Origin: Trypanosoma brucei gambiense DAL972 | Taxonomy: Eukaryota; Euglenozoa; Kinetoplastea; Trypanosomatida; Trypanosomatidae | Reading direction: 5' to 3' | NCBI RefSeq assembly: GCF_000210295.1 | Contig: NC_026740.1 | Span: 1,247,691-1,311,690 of the forward strand | DNA: 64,000 nucleotides | Part shown: positions 22,328-31,644 of the stretch, in pieces | Numbering within the stretch: the stretch's first letter is position 1 | Layout of the letters: every line of letters starts with the position of its first letter | Position numbers and translations under genes: made by a program | Notes under the pieces: model-generated | What the model saw: only the letters and a program-made list of their open reading frames with translations | Told to the model about the DNA's origin: nothing | Database searches by the model: none

Positions 22328-23551
22328 TTAACTTGCCAGAGACTCTTTTGCTTTTTTGGTCACATGCGTTTCCGGTTCCATTCCCAGCACAAGTGCTTTT
22401 TGAAGATCAACCAGTGTTCCTTGCTTCATATCCATGTCACTCAGCAATGTCCGATGCCGTGCAGCGCTACCCAGTACATCGTCGCGCATCGTATTGCAGG
22501 CCGCCTTACGTCTCTCGTAATCAAGCAACAACTTCTTTGATCCTACCATAGGCATTTTTTCGCGTATTCTAAGATTACTGGCAGTGAAGTGGTCACGCTG
22601 ACGCTTCGTTTGTGCTAACTTATCACGCAGGCCGTTCAGCTCTTCCTCCGTCGACGCTACCTGCCGCCGAAGTTGGCCGTTTTCAATCTTCATAAACTCT
22701 AGTTTTTCCTTTACATGTGTTAGAACATGAATTGTGGTGGTTACTTTACGTCGCAACCTCACAATGTCTTCGTTCCGCTCCTCAATCTTCTCATTCAGAT
22801 TTGTGTTCTCAATTTTCAGTTGCTCAAAATCAATGAGGCTCATTCCATCCTGCTGCTGATCACGTTGAGCCATAGCTCTCTGCAACTCCTCCATTTCGTA
22901 CCGCAACAAATTATACCGTATGCGCGCCCGCTGAATTAAGCGGCGCTGAAGGACATCCCTGTTGAGGAATTCGTCAATTTCCTCTTTGGTCAGTCGCTTG
23001 TTCGTGCGCACAAACTGCACACGCTCTGCAAGTTCTCTAATGTACTGACGAAACATCTCCTCGTGTTTTTGAGAAGAGTCAATAGTGCCCTGGTGTCGTG
23101 ACTGCATTTCTGTAAAGGCCGCCTCTGCCGCCTCACAACGGGAACGTTGCTGTTGCCATTCTTCCCTCATCTGCCATATGGATATCCAGTATTGTTGTTC
23201 TGCCTCGACTGTCATAGCCTGGTGTTGGTTCAGGTCTTCACCCTTCCGCTGCCGCTGGGCTGTGAAGTGTTGCGTCAGCAGTCGCTGAAGTGCTACACTG
23301 CGCTCGACAACACTGTTGTAGCGGTTGACAAGTTCCCTGTACTCCTCCTTGAAGGTGACGCGTGGCTCCGCTTCCACACCCTCAGCAGCCGCAGCAGAAG
23401 CTGCGGCTGCAACTGCAACGGTGGTGGTGAAGTTAGCGCGTTTCTCTGCCTCCCGTTGAGCACAGAACTCCTTCCAGCGCTGCTGGATGACGGTGGCCGC
23501 CTTCATTTGCTGCTCCTCCTCCCTCACCTGCTGGTCATCATACTCGTACAT
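22328..23551 (-). CDS. CCDC96/CFAP184-like axonemal coiled-coil protein
   Basis: A 407-residue, almost wholly coiled-coil protein. An IQ-like calmodulin-binding helix is seen at about 18-30 (AATVIQQRWKEFC). The C-terminal half matches the conserved block shared by CCDC96 and CCDC113 (DUF4201), including LIDFEQLKIENTNLNEKI and a following VLTHVKEKLEFM. In ciliates and animals these two proteins form a complex on the axonemal doublet near the radial spokes and nexin-dynein regulatory complex, and are needed for normal beating. A flagellar role in trypanosomes follows from the family. It is shorter than animal CCDC96, lacking that protein's long acidic N-terminus. Whether it is the CCDC96 or the CCDC113 orthologue needs a tree. 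It lies about 360 bp downstream of the BBIP1-like gene. Confidence 0.88.
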   Translation of the reverse strand: MYEYDDQQVREEEQQMKAATVIQQRWKEFCAQREAEKRANFTTTVAVAAAASAAAAEGVEAEPRVTFKEEYRELVNRYNSVVERSVALQRLLTQHFTAQRQRKGEDLNQHQAMTVEAEQQYWISIWQMREEWQQQRSRCEAAEAAFTEMQSRHQGTIDSSQKHEEMFRQYIRELAERVQFVRTNKRLTKEEIDEFLNRDVLQRRLIQRARIRYNLLRYEMEELQRAMAQRDQQQDGMSLIDFEQLKIENTNLNEKIEERNEDIVRLRRKVTTTIHVLTHVKEKLEFMKIENGQLRRQVASTEEELNGLRDKLAQTKRQRDHFTASNLRIREKMPMVGSKKLLLDYERRKAACNTMRDDVLGSAARHRTLLSDMDMKQGTLVDLQKALVLGMEPETHVTKKAKESLAS

Positions 23552-23908
23552 GGTTACTATACAAATTGAAGGGAGGTGAATGTGTACAAAATAACTAACT
23601 GTGCTGGACGCACACTGTCGTGTCTAAAATGTTGCCTCCTCCTTTGCTCTGGCTAATTATGATGGTTGTGTTTCTGGATCGTAAAGACACAATGAGGAGA
23701 ATATGTATACAAAGTTATATACCGTCAGAGACACGTGGGTGATCAAAAGATGTGCAACAAATAATAATAATTGTGTGAAATCACGCTGGAAAGAAAATTT
23801 GGAACCCTTCAATCACAGAGGATGTGCCTACAGTAGTTGTGATATGAGTACGGATTCTACCTTCTTTTTTGTTTCCTCCCAACAGTTCGCCCACTATGAA
23901 CGAGGGGT
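23552..23908. other. Spacer between BBIP1-like and CCDC96-like genes
   Basis: No gene seen. Must contain the BBIP1-like 3' UTR and the CCDC96-like leader in under 360 nt. Confidence 0.5.
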
Positions 23909-24199
23909 CTATGGTTGAACGGGTTTTGGCAAAGGAGGCCGTAAGTTCGTGGGGGATGTGTTCCACTGAGGCGTTGCTTTCTGCTGCTGTCGCTCCTGCC
24001 GTTTCGCCTTCGTCTCGTCCGCCATACGCTTTTCTAAATGTTCCAGACGCTCCAGCGCGAAAGATTTTATTGGAAGCAACTTTGGGGGACAAAGAAGTCC
24101 CTTTGGCTCTTCCGATTCGTGGAAAACGAAGCCGGTCGTCGGAAGAACTTCCGCGGGGAGCGTCTCATCGCTCCCTGCACGTTGCTGCGGCTGTTCCAT
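23909..24199 (-). CDS. BBIP1 (BBIP10/BBS18)-like BBSome subunit
   Basis: A 96-residue protein starting at the first ATG in frame (further upstream only TTG). The core LLCPPKLLPIKSFALERLEH is strikingly like the signature of animal BBIP1 (a C-x-PKLLP-x-KS block followed by a short charged helix), and it is preceded by an EVLP...G...F segment that also aligns in order. BBIP1 is the smallest BBSome subunit and stabilises BBS4/BBS8 within the ciliary cargo adaptor. The tail after residue 70 is Lys/Gln-rich, then Pro-rich. Trypanosomes possess a BBSome, so the gene makes sense, and it sits beside an axonemal gene. Another frame overlaps on the same strand (to 23781) but has no comparable conservation. 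Confidence 0.8.
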   Translation of the reverse strand: MEQPQQRAGSDETLPAEVLPTTGFVFHESEEPKGLLCPPKLLPIKSFALERLEHLEKRMADETKAKRQERQQQKATPQWNTSPTNLRPPLPKPVQP

Positions 24200-24997
24200 G
24201 ACTCCACCTTCCCTATTTGCACACACTACCTTGGCGTACAAGAAACGGGAAGTGAAATACAGGTCGCACGTAAAGATAACTTCACAAACGCTTCACAAAA
24301 AAAAAAAAAGAAGAACGGGCAGGCACACGGATGTATTTTTTTCAAGTTGAGTTATCCACTTAAGACCATCGGAGGGAGATTGTCGAAGTTGAGATACGCC
24401 ACTTCCACAGGATCATAAATTTTTCTTTTTTTTTCGTCTTTCATTAGTCTCAAAGATATCCACGATCCTCTGGCGCACCCGTACCCCTTCACATCACTTG
24501 ATTTTTCTTTGCCTTACCCTCCATTTTGTGGATCTGTGAACGCAGAATGAGAAATAACAAAGACGTCTGGAAGGCGGGAATTAGATCAAATAATAATGAA
24601 AAGGTTAGTTGGCGGCAATACGCAGCACCTCGCACTCATATCTCCACTTGTCCCTCTTGTTGCTGTATTCCACCTCCTTCACTAACGACACGAGAAAGAT
24701 CAACCGTGTACTTCTCATGAGATCATCGTTACAATCCCACACCCCTTCCCTCTTATACCCCTTCCCTCATAATTTGCCTTCACATTTTCATTTCCCCTGA
24801 CATGCCACAACTTTTTCTCTTCGACCACTTCCACAAATAGATGAAAATATGATGTAATATAAATATATGTATCCTTGCGAGGGGTCTTACGAGCTTCATA
24901 TATCTTGTTTTGTCCCATGTGCATGTATTTAACTGCCCTCCACCTCTCCTCCAGTCGTGTTTAGTCGCCTTGAATTTTCGTCTGTCCCCGCAACCAC
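24200..24997. other. Spacer between thioredoxin-fold and BBIP1-like genes
   Basis: No gene seen. On the transcribed strand a CACTTCCCGTTTCTTGTACG tract and an AG at 24230-24231 lie about 30 nt upstream of the BBIP1-like ATG, plausible as its acceptor. The rest is A/T- and C/T-rich. Confidence 0.5.
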
Positions 24998-25603
24998 TTA
25001 AAATAGCGACATTTCAGCGTCCACCTCGGCCTCTTCTTCCTCCACCTGCACGACGGGGCGGGGGCCGTTGCTTTCAAGCGCCTCCCCTGCAAGCACGTGC
25101 TGGAGTTGGGCCTCGAAGTTGGACTGAGTAATGGTGAAGCTCTGCAAGAACTGCTGGCGCCACACAATTTTCCCATCAGCCGCAACAATGAATGCCATAG
25201 GGCACGACATCACGCTGAGGTTGGCCACATCGGCGTATGTCTTCCCCGTTGCTTTCTTGTCATCAAAGAGAATGTGCGGAGGCGCAAGCCGGAGGGGCTT
25301 CTTCGTGTTCTCGTCCACGATTTCCTTGCCGAGATATTTTTCGGTCTTAGCTTTGTCTGCGTCATTGCTGATCGCCACGAAGACGACACCCTTCGGGCCG
25401 TACTTCTCGGACAAAACAGTGAATTCCTCGTTGACAACATCAGCACCACGGTAAAAGGTATTAAAGAAGTAGAGGACATACACCTTTCCATTCTCCAATT
25501 CCACCTTATCACCACGTATGGGCTCAAGGGCGGAGAGTGCAGGAGCAACTTGACCGAAGGACTTATCGTCGCAGTATGTCGTCACGTCAATTGTATCGGC
25601 CAT
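24998..25603 (-). CDS. Thioredoxin-fold protein without catalytic cysteines
   Basis: A 201-residue protein with the AhpC/TlpA-type thioredoxin fold: strand VYVLYFFNTF at about 40-50, helix, strand GVVFVAISND, then the cis-proline region MSCPMAFIVAADGKIVWRQ at about 139-157. Where active members have W-C-x-x-C there is N-T-F-Y-R-G, so neither redox cysteine is present. The cysteine before the cis-proline remains. It therefore cannot act as a normal thiol-disulphide oxidoreductase and more likely serves as a binding or structural module. The C-terminus is acidic (EEEEAEVDAEMSLF). No targeting signal seen. The fold is convincing; function is not assignable from sequence. Confidence 0.85.
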   Translation of the reverse strand: MADTIDVTTYCDDKSFGQVAPALSALEPIRGDKVELENGKVYVLYFFNTFYRGADVVNEEFTVLSEKYGPKGVVFVAISNDADKAKTEKYLGKEIVDENTKKPLRLAPPHILFDDKKATGKTYADVANLSVMSCPMAFIVAADGKIVWRQQFLQSFTITQSNFEAQLQHVLAGEALESNGPRPVVQVEEEEAEVDAEMSLF

Positions 25604-26467
25604 GATTACTTACTGCCGATGATATTTCAGTTATGTATAACAATTAAACCTCCTCTGTTTTCCTTCCTCTTGTATTTCCTGCCTATTAAAGGGTCTATCC
25701 AATAAGTTGTTACAGGTCGTGTAATATCCACCCAGGTTGTACGCGAGAAAACTGCAAAAAAAAACGCGAGAAGAAGTAGCTTCGCTGGCAAGACAAATAA
25801 GATCACAGATATAAACCGACAGCATAGTTAGCAATACAATAAGAAGAATTTTGGGAGGACGCACATATAAGGTGTACTGAGACACCGAAGCGTTTCCATA
25901 CCGATCGAGCTTACAACATAAAGCACAAAAAAAAAAAGATAGCATTTCTTCCCGTATCAAAAAAAAATAACAATAATAAAACCCATGATAATCCAAAAGT
26001 CAGTCTGCGTGTGTGTATAAGGGAAAGGTTTAATGAATATATATATATATATATATATGTGCAGTGGCATAAAGGTGATGTCGGCCGTGCTTAGTATTAT
26101 TAATAATAATAGCCGTAACTACTGAAGCGTTCCTTGCTTCCTAAGGTGAAATAGTCTAACATTTTTCGAAATACAATTCTGGACACTGGCGTGCATTTAC
26201 CATTCTGTTACTTCTTTCTCTGTGTTTGATCGCGCCATGTAAAGTAAAGCGCTTCACCAGGACCTCTATAGACCCACAAGGTGAATACAGGTGCAAATTT
26301 AATACAAACGAAATTTAACACTCCAAACCAGCGGCCTGGGTTACTTCCCCCGGGCGCATGGAAGACAAAAAAAAACGAACGAAAAAAACTTTTTTTTTAA
26401 AAAAAAGATCATTTCCCTCCTTCTCTCTGTCGCCCTCTACTATCTGTAGATGCGTTGATTCCGTTTT
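25604..26467. other. Spacer between the 696-residue and thioredoxin-fold genes
   Basis: A TA tract (about 26037-26058) and A runs. An open frame at 25631-25996 on the minus strand starts only at TTG, includes a poly-Phe run from a T tract, and is not called. Confidence 0.55.
26037..26058. repeat. (TA)n microsatellite
   Basis: Eleven TA units in the likely 3' UTR of the 696-residue gene. Confidence 0.9.
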
Positions 26468-28558
26468 TCATCCATTCTTCTCGTTCGTTTTACCACCCAA
26501 TGTGCGAACCCGCCTGAGGAGTGCCCCTGTGCGGGCGAACTGCTGGTCAAAAGCTGCGCTATTGGCCACGTCTCGGACAACACCACAGCACAACTCCACT
26601 GTGTTGGAACATCTCTCACTGCACGGTAAGATGACTGTCGGACTCTCAAGGGACGACAGAAGTTCAGACAACACCCGCGCACCACCCTGATGCAACCCGC
26701 TACCTTCATCTACCATGGACTCCAAACACGCGAGTAGAGAGGCAGGAACATCCCTCTCCTCACACTTGCTATTACAAAGCCACAAAAACAGCTCACCTGC
26801 GATAAGAGTGATGCCGTTCTGCACTTTATTATTCTGTGGAGTAAAAAGAGAGAGCTCCATGGCCGCTAGAGCAGCTGTATAAACACCTAAAGAGATTTGC
26901 CTCGAACAGGCATCGCTGTCCTTATCACACACATTCGAATTAGTGGAAGCGATATTCTCTTCTTTGAGGAGTCGCAGCAACCGTCTGCATAACCTCAGAG
27001 CCTCCACAAACAATGGGCGGCTCACGGTCTTGTCCATTAGTACCGTTGCAAAGCACCGGTGGCGCAGGAGGCGTAATTTGAGGATATACTTCGAGAACTG
27101 TAAGCCCACCGAAGTATCCTGGGGCAACTTGTCCACCTCCTTTCCCAAGACCACCGCAATATCGACACATTTCCGAAGTGATGCGAGCTCGTCACTCTTC
27201 TTGCACCTCGACAGTCGACATTGCACAGCCACATTCAGGTGTGCTCCGCAGAGCAGCTCCCTCAAACTTGCGGACACGAGCGTGGTGACCATCTTCACAC
27301 TCTTTCCGACGCTCTCTTTGCCGGTTTTTCTTAGCCATCCGTTGGCAAGGGATAAAATACCATCTTCATTGTTTACGTAACCGACCTCAACTCTTAGTTC
27401 GCCAAGGCGTTGCCTCCACTCGCGGAGCACAAAAACCTTCGGTCCCGCAACACGAGCCGTATCGGTTGGTTGCTCTGATCTCATTAAAACTTCAGCGTAT
27501 GTCGGTTTCCGCTTTCCTGACCTCTGTGGTGCCACCAAACCCGCACTCATAGTGCCATCGGTGCCCTTTCCTCCACGCAACTCCCCTACCGCCCCCTTCG
27601 CATCCATTTCTTGTGCAAGAGCAAACTCAACTGTGAGGTTCCTCGGAGAAGAGGGATCGGACTCCCCTTCCCGCTGGCGTTTCAACTTCGGTTGCAACGT
27701 TGGTGGCTCTGCGTCGGCAGAAATAACGTGAGCCGCAGGGGTAAACCGTGGAATGTCCGCATCAGCAGCTTCTGCTGCGGGCTCTCGTTTGTTACTTCCA
27801 GACTCCGCTCTCGGCGATGCTGCGGCCGTCTTTCTACATTCTTCCTTTCTCCGTGCACCTGCTATGGCAACTTGAAGTGTACCTCCGCCACGCGATACAG
27901 CGTCCTCCACGAGACCCTTTAGGGGTAGTTCTTCAACTACGCGCCAAGCAAGCGTGGAACCAGCCCTCAAATCGCTCACACCTTCGACTTCGGCAGCTTC
28001 AACCACGCCCCACTGCAATCGCCACACCCGCGCAGCATTAAAAGATGTGCGACCTTTGATTTGCTCTCCGCGGAGCAGTGATACCACATCCACCCATGTT
28101 GCCTCCGCCGCTGCAGCGAAGGCGATGCCGGTGCCAGAAGGGGTACGGGCTCCAGGACAAATACACTGAAAGCTTATGACATCCACTTCGTCCGCGGAAC
28201 GCACATTTGTAGTTAAAAGGAAACTGCACAAAAACCTACTACTGGTAGATATCAGTTGAAATCGTTGTGGGCTGACGAAACGAGGAACGAGCTGAGCACA
28301 AGGCTGTGGTCCTCGGGGGTTTGTTAGGCCGCAATCATAGGATTCCACAACGAACGGACAGATGCCTGATGCACCAGTCAACCCGGTGTGCTTCACCAAA
28401 ATCTCATGCCCTCCATTTCCCCCCTTCTTTGCGATTACTCGTGGTGATTGCTCGGCATTTGAGGGGAGCGTGCACTGCCACATGCCTGATGAAGGCGCTT
28501 TAATAAAACCGTCGCCGCTAGAGCACCCGCAGTTCTCGAATATGTGGATCCGGGGCAT
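26468..28558 (-). CDS. Hypothetical protein, 696 residues
   Basis: No family recognised. The first ATG is at 28558 (an upstream TTG is discounted). Residues 1-230 are mixed and Cys-containing, possibly a beta-rich domain (WQCTLPS, FQCICPGARTPSGTGIAF). About 235-375 is charged, Ala/Glu/Arg-rich and probably disordered, with a basic KLKRQR stretch that could be a nuclear signal. About 390-690 is helical with repeated Leu/Arg patterns (LFVEALRLCRRLLRLL), compatible with an alpha-solenoid. No membrane segment or signal peptide. The steady codon pattern and length leave little doubt that it is a gene. Confidence 0.8.
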   Translation of the reverse strand: MPRIHIFENCGCSSGDGFIKAPSSGMWQCTLPSNAEQSPRVIAKKGGNGGHEILVKHTGLTGASGICPFVVESYDCGLTNPRGPQPCAQLVPRFVSPQRFQLISTSSRFLCSFLLTTNVRSADEVDVISFQCICPGARTPSGTGIAFAAAAEATWVDVVSLLRGEQIKGRTSFNAARVWRLQWGVVEAAEVEGVSDLRAGSTLAWRVVEELPLKGLVEDAVSRGGGTLQVAIAGARRKEECRKTAAASPRAESGSNKREPAAEAADADIPRFTPAAHVISADAEPPTLQPKLKRQREGESDPSSPRNLTVEFALAQEMDAKGAVGELRGGKGTDGTMSAGLVAPQRSGKRKPTYAEVLMRSEQPTDTARVAGPKVFVLREWRQRLGELRVEVGYVNNEDGILSLANGWLRKTGKESVGKSVKMVTTLVSASLRELLCGAHLNVAVQCRLSRCKKSDELASLRKCVDIAVVLGKEVDKLPQDTSVGLQFSKYILKLRLLRHRCFATVLMDKTVSRPLFVEALRLCRRLLRLLKEENIASTNSNVCDKDSDACSRQISLGVYTAALAAMELSLFTPQNNKVQNGITLIAGELFLWLCNSKCEERDVPASLLACLESMVDEGSGLHQGGARVLSELLSSLESPTVILPCSERCSNTVELCCGVVRDVANSAAFDQQFARTGALLRRVRTLGGKTNEKNG

Positions 28559-28863
28559 TGTCAAATAAGGGGCGTTCCAAATACGCCTGCAAAGTGTCAG
28601 TGTTCCTTTAAATCACCTCTTCTGCGTGGAGGTAGGTCGGAGTCTTAAGGTATTATTGGAGTTGAATAAGTAACAAAGGGAGAAGAAGAAAGTGTGTAAA
28701 TTCGGAAAGACACAAATGGGCAAAAAGAAAATAATAAATGGGGTCCGCGGAACCATCACATTCGCCGCTGGTCACACCTCTCCCCTAACAACCTGTGTCT
28801 CCCACACACACTTTTTGGCTGCATCGCCACGTTCGGCGGCACACAATACTGCAACAACCCACG
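28559..28863. other. Short spacer between two hypothetical genes
   Basis: No gene seen. Contains a purine-rich stretch (about 28672-28735, pyrimidine-rich on the transcribed strand) suited to trans-splicing of the 696-residue gene. Confidence 0.5.
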
Positions 28864-29799
28864 CTAGGATGACTCCATAACGACGGAGTGTTGGAGCAAG
28901 AAATCCAGAAGTAACTGCGGGTAGTGGTACCGGAAAACAGAAAGCGGCATACTGTACAGGCCTCGTCCACAGGCTCCACCCCTGGTGTCGTTGCTTGATT
29001 TCCCGCTTTCTGCCTCTGACCCATCGGGAATAAAATACTGCACAACCAAATGCTCGGCAAAGTTTTGAGTGCCTTCATGTTCAGAAGCAACCCCACGGTT
29101 CTTCTTTCTCTCCTGCTCTGTGGGTGGCTCACAAGCCGTAACACTCCTGGTTTTCTCTGCTGCAACCACCGAGGCTGCAGGGGTAATGCTGTGAATCTCG
29201 ACACTCGAGGCATCGCGGCATAAGTCTTTGGCACAGCCCAGCTCAAAGTTTTGTGCGGCTGGAGTAGGATGTGCCCCTTTCATACACGAATGTTTAAGAC
29301 TGACCGCGTGGCGTTCGCTCCACTGACGTTCCAGAAGTAAAGCGGACTCATACGAGTCCTTACACCTAAGTTGGCGATGACATTTCTTTTTCTTAGCAGA
29401 GTTAAGGTACTGAGAGGAAGATTCCTGAAGTGACCACTCTCCCAAGCCTACAAGAAACGCCTCATCATCCCCATCGTCTGCATCGGAGCGCTTTCCATTG
29501 GCAGCACCGCTGCTCACAAGTACACCGAGCTGCGACCTCAATATGTCCCCCTGATGTTCATAGTTTCTACATCTCTTTCTCGTCCATTCTGCAAGTTCGC
29601 GCTCCGTGGTCTCGCTCTCACATAAATCTGTATCCAATACGGCCGCAAATGCGTGAGGAAACAGTTTACTGCGCAACTCCCATGTGCTTGTGGTCCTGTT
29701 CACCGGACTCTGCGCTTCTACGCAATACTCGAGTGCACTATCATCAGGGTTGGACAACGGTTCATTTACGCTACAGACTTTTGTTTGGTGGATGGACAT
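28864..29799 (-). CDS. Hypothetical protein, 311 residues
   Basis: No family recognised. The frame is open upstream to a TTG at 29880; the first ATG is at 29799. The sequence is hydrophilic and Ser/Glu-rich with an acidic patch (DADDGDDE), a lysine run (AKKKKCHRQ) and a more hydrophobic C-terminus (LSVFRYHYPQLLLDFLLQH). It has no membrane segment or targeting signal. It sits in the correct strand and spacing for a member of the array. Coding status is likely but not certain because composition is biased. Confidence 0.65.
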   Translation of the reverse strand: MSIHQTKVCSVNEPLSNPDDSALEYCVEAQSPVNRTTSTWELRSKLFPHAFAAVLDTDLCESETTERELAEWTRKRCRNYEHQGDILRSQLGVLVSSGAANGKRSDADDGDDEAFLVGLGEWSLQESSSQYLNSAKKKKCHRQLRCKDSYESALLLERQWSERHAVSLKHSCMKGAHPTPAAQNFELGCAKDLCRDASSVEIHSITPAASVVAAEKTRSVTACEPPTEQERKKNRGVASEHEGTQNFAEHLVVQYFIPDGSEAESGKSSNDTRGGACGRGLYSMPLSVFRYHYPQLLLDFLLQHSVVMESS

Positions 29800-30456
29800 G
29801 AGTTCCGGTTGCAACTGATTGTTGTTGATGCGATTGAATTTGTAACTCTCCAGCTGGCCCTGCTCGCGACTTCTTCGCAACCTCTGCTCAGACCACTTTT
29901 TTTTTTCCAGATCAATCCCAACTACTCAAGAAGGTGCAGGGGAAAAGATCCTCCTACTTTCTTATTAGCGGCCTCACTAACGCTGTACGGGATATAAATA
30001 CACTCCACTTGCGGAACCCCTTTTTATGTGTGCTACAACAACCTAAGAAGAGCAAGGTTAGTCACTGTGTATATAATCAACATTGCAAAAGAAGAGAGCA
30101 CGATGTAGTTGTCGTAACGAAAAAGAAGTCTCACAGTACGAGGACTTCCTCACAGTTAAGGTTACCTCGAAAAATGACCTGGAGGTTATCCACCCACCTC
30201 CTTTTCATACTCTTCTGCGCCATACATCGCATTAAATGTGACTACAAGCACCGTGGTGCATAAACAAAACCTCTGAAGTCCACAACCCCATGCCCCGTTT
30301 GGTAATACTCCCCCCCCCTCTGACATTTTGCCGAGCCACTCATCAGCGAAATGTCAAAAACGTATCAAAAAATAAGATTTGGACCTCCTCCAACGGTACG
30401 AAAAACATAAACGTTGACATGCAAAACTAGTAAACTGATGGAACGAAGAAATCACC
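29800..30456. other. Spacer between bL12m and the 311-residue gene
   Basis: No gene seen. Mixed A/T sequence with a C run near 30309-30317; expected to hold the bL12m 3' UTR. Confidence 0.5.
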
Positions 30457-31008
30457 CTACAACAGCTGGACGGTGGCGCCAAGTTTTTCAAACAGCCCCT
30501 TCAGTTTCTCGGCATCCTCTTTGCGCATATTCGTCTGTACTAATCCCGGACACTTCTCGATTGCGTTCTTTGCATCAGCAATGGAAAGGTTTGTTACCGA
30601 CCGAAGTTCCTTTATCAACTTTACCTTAATATCGGGAGCATACTTCTCAAGTTTGACGTCAAAAGAGGTTTTTTCGACTTTCTTCTTTTCAGTCTTTGGT
30701 GGTTCAGCCTCAGTAGCAGACGCCCCACTGGGGGCCGCTCCCGCTGCTGCAGCAACCGGGAATGCCACTGCAGCGCCACCACCGCCTCCACCCCCAAGTC
30801 CACGAAGTAATGCCTTTTCATAGAAGTCGTCGCTATGGCCAAGTTTCTTGAAAACAAGTCGCTGCAGGTCCGACAATTCCTTGAGGGTGAGTTGTGAGTA
30901 TGTTGCAGCCAACTCTTCCAGTTTCGGCTTATCAGCCTTGCCACCACTACAGAATCGAGATGAAAGCGCGCCACAGCGCACAGAAACACCACACAGTACC
31001 CGCCGCAT
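30457..31008 (-). CDS. Mitochondrial ribosomal protein bL12m (L7/L12)
   Basis: A 183-residue protein. An Arg/Cys-rich N-terminus (MRRVLCGVSVRCGALSSRF) fits a mitochondrial presequence. Residues about 28-68 are the L12 dimerisation domain, including the block LTLKELSDLQRLVFKK. A Gly/Ala-rich flexible hinge (70-105) follows, then the C-terminal factor-binding domain at about 112-183 (EKTSFDVKLEKYAP; ...SIADAKNAIEKCP; ...LFEKLGATVQLL). L12 forms the ribosomal stalk that recruits and stimulates translation GTPases, here on the mitoribosome. Domain order and length are complete and normal. Confidence 0.95.
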   Translation of the reverse strand: MRRVLCGVSVRCGALSSRFCSGGKADKPKLEELAATYSQLTLKELSDLQRLVFKKLGHSDDFYEKALLRGLGGGGGGGAAVAFPVAAAAGAAPSGASATEAEPPKTEKKKVEKTSFDVKLEKYAPDIKVKLIKELRSVTNLSIADAKNAIEKCPGLVQTNMRKEDAEKLKGLFEKLGATVQLL

Positions 31009-31644
31009 CTTACCAACGTTGTCGTTATATCACAGCTATTTCTAAACTCCTTCTCCTTTGTTATTCAAGTTTTCCCCTGGTTCGCCACTAACCACTCGCT
31101 ACATGAATAAAAAATGATGCGAAAAATAGTAGTAACAGATGAGTTCACGCAGCTCGCCGCCCAAAAGTAAGTAATGATGCAATGTTGCACAGTATCCAGT
31201 TTTCTTTCAATCATGCATCTCTCCACCCTCCGGCCTCCCTTATTTCCAAACCACGTCACCCTTTCATCCACCACAATAACCACACACTCCAACATATTTC
31301 CGGCAATTGGTGGTGGTTGAAAAATCGCAATCAAACAAAGACTATATCCATTCACAACTACATCCAACACTCTTCCCCCCCCCCGTCCTCTCCACTACTC
31401 AGACACATGTGTACATACACACATCGCAGAGAAGTGACACTACGCAGTCACGAGCAAAGGAAGGAACTTCTTACCTGCCAAATGAACCCTTTCCTTCACT
31501 ACCTCCCCACATATACAGCAACCAACGAAACACACTCACACGCACACGCACACACTCCCCCACTTTATGATAATAAAAGACAGAACGCAACCACCAAAAC
31601 GGGCCCACAGACTTACCCTTCCCATCCATATGAAATAAATTCGG
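31009..31644. other. Spacer between HAT1 and bL12m genes
   Basis: No gene seen. C/A-rich plus strand with a C run at about 31375-31384; should hold the HAT1 3' UTR and bL12m leader. Confidence 0.5.

Noticed and set aside
23781..24092. 103-codon minus-strand frame overlapping the BBIP1-like gene
   Set aside because: In another frame over the same bases. The BBIP1-like frame has the conserved core and an ATG in a good position.
25631..25996. 121-codon minus-strand frame
   Set aside because: Starts at TTG and includes a poly-Phe run from a T tract. It lies in a spacer and shows no family match.
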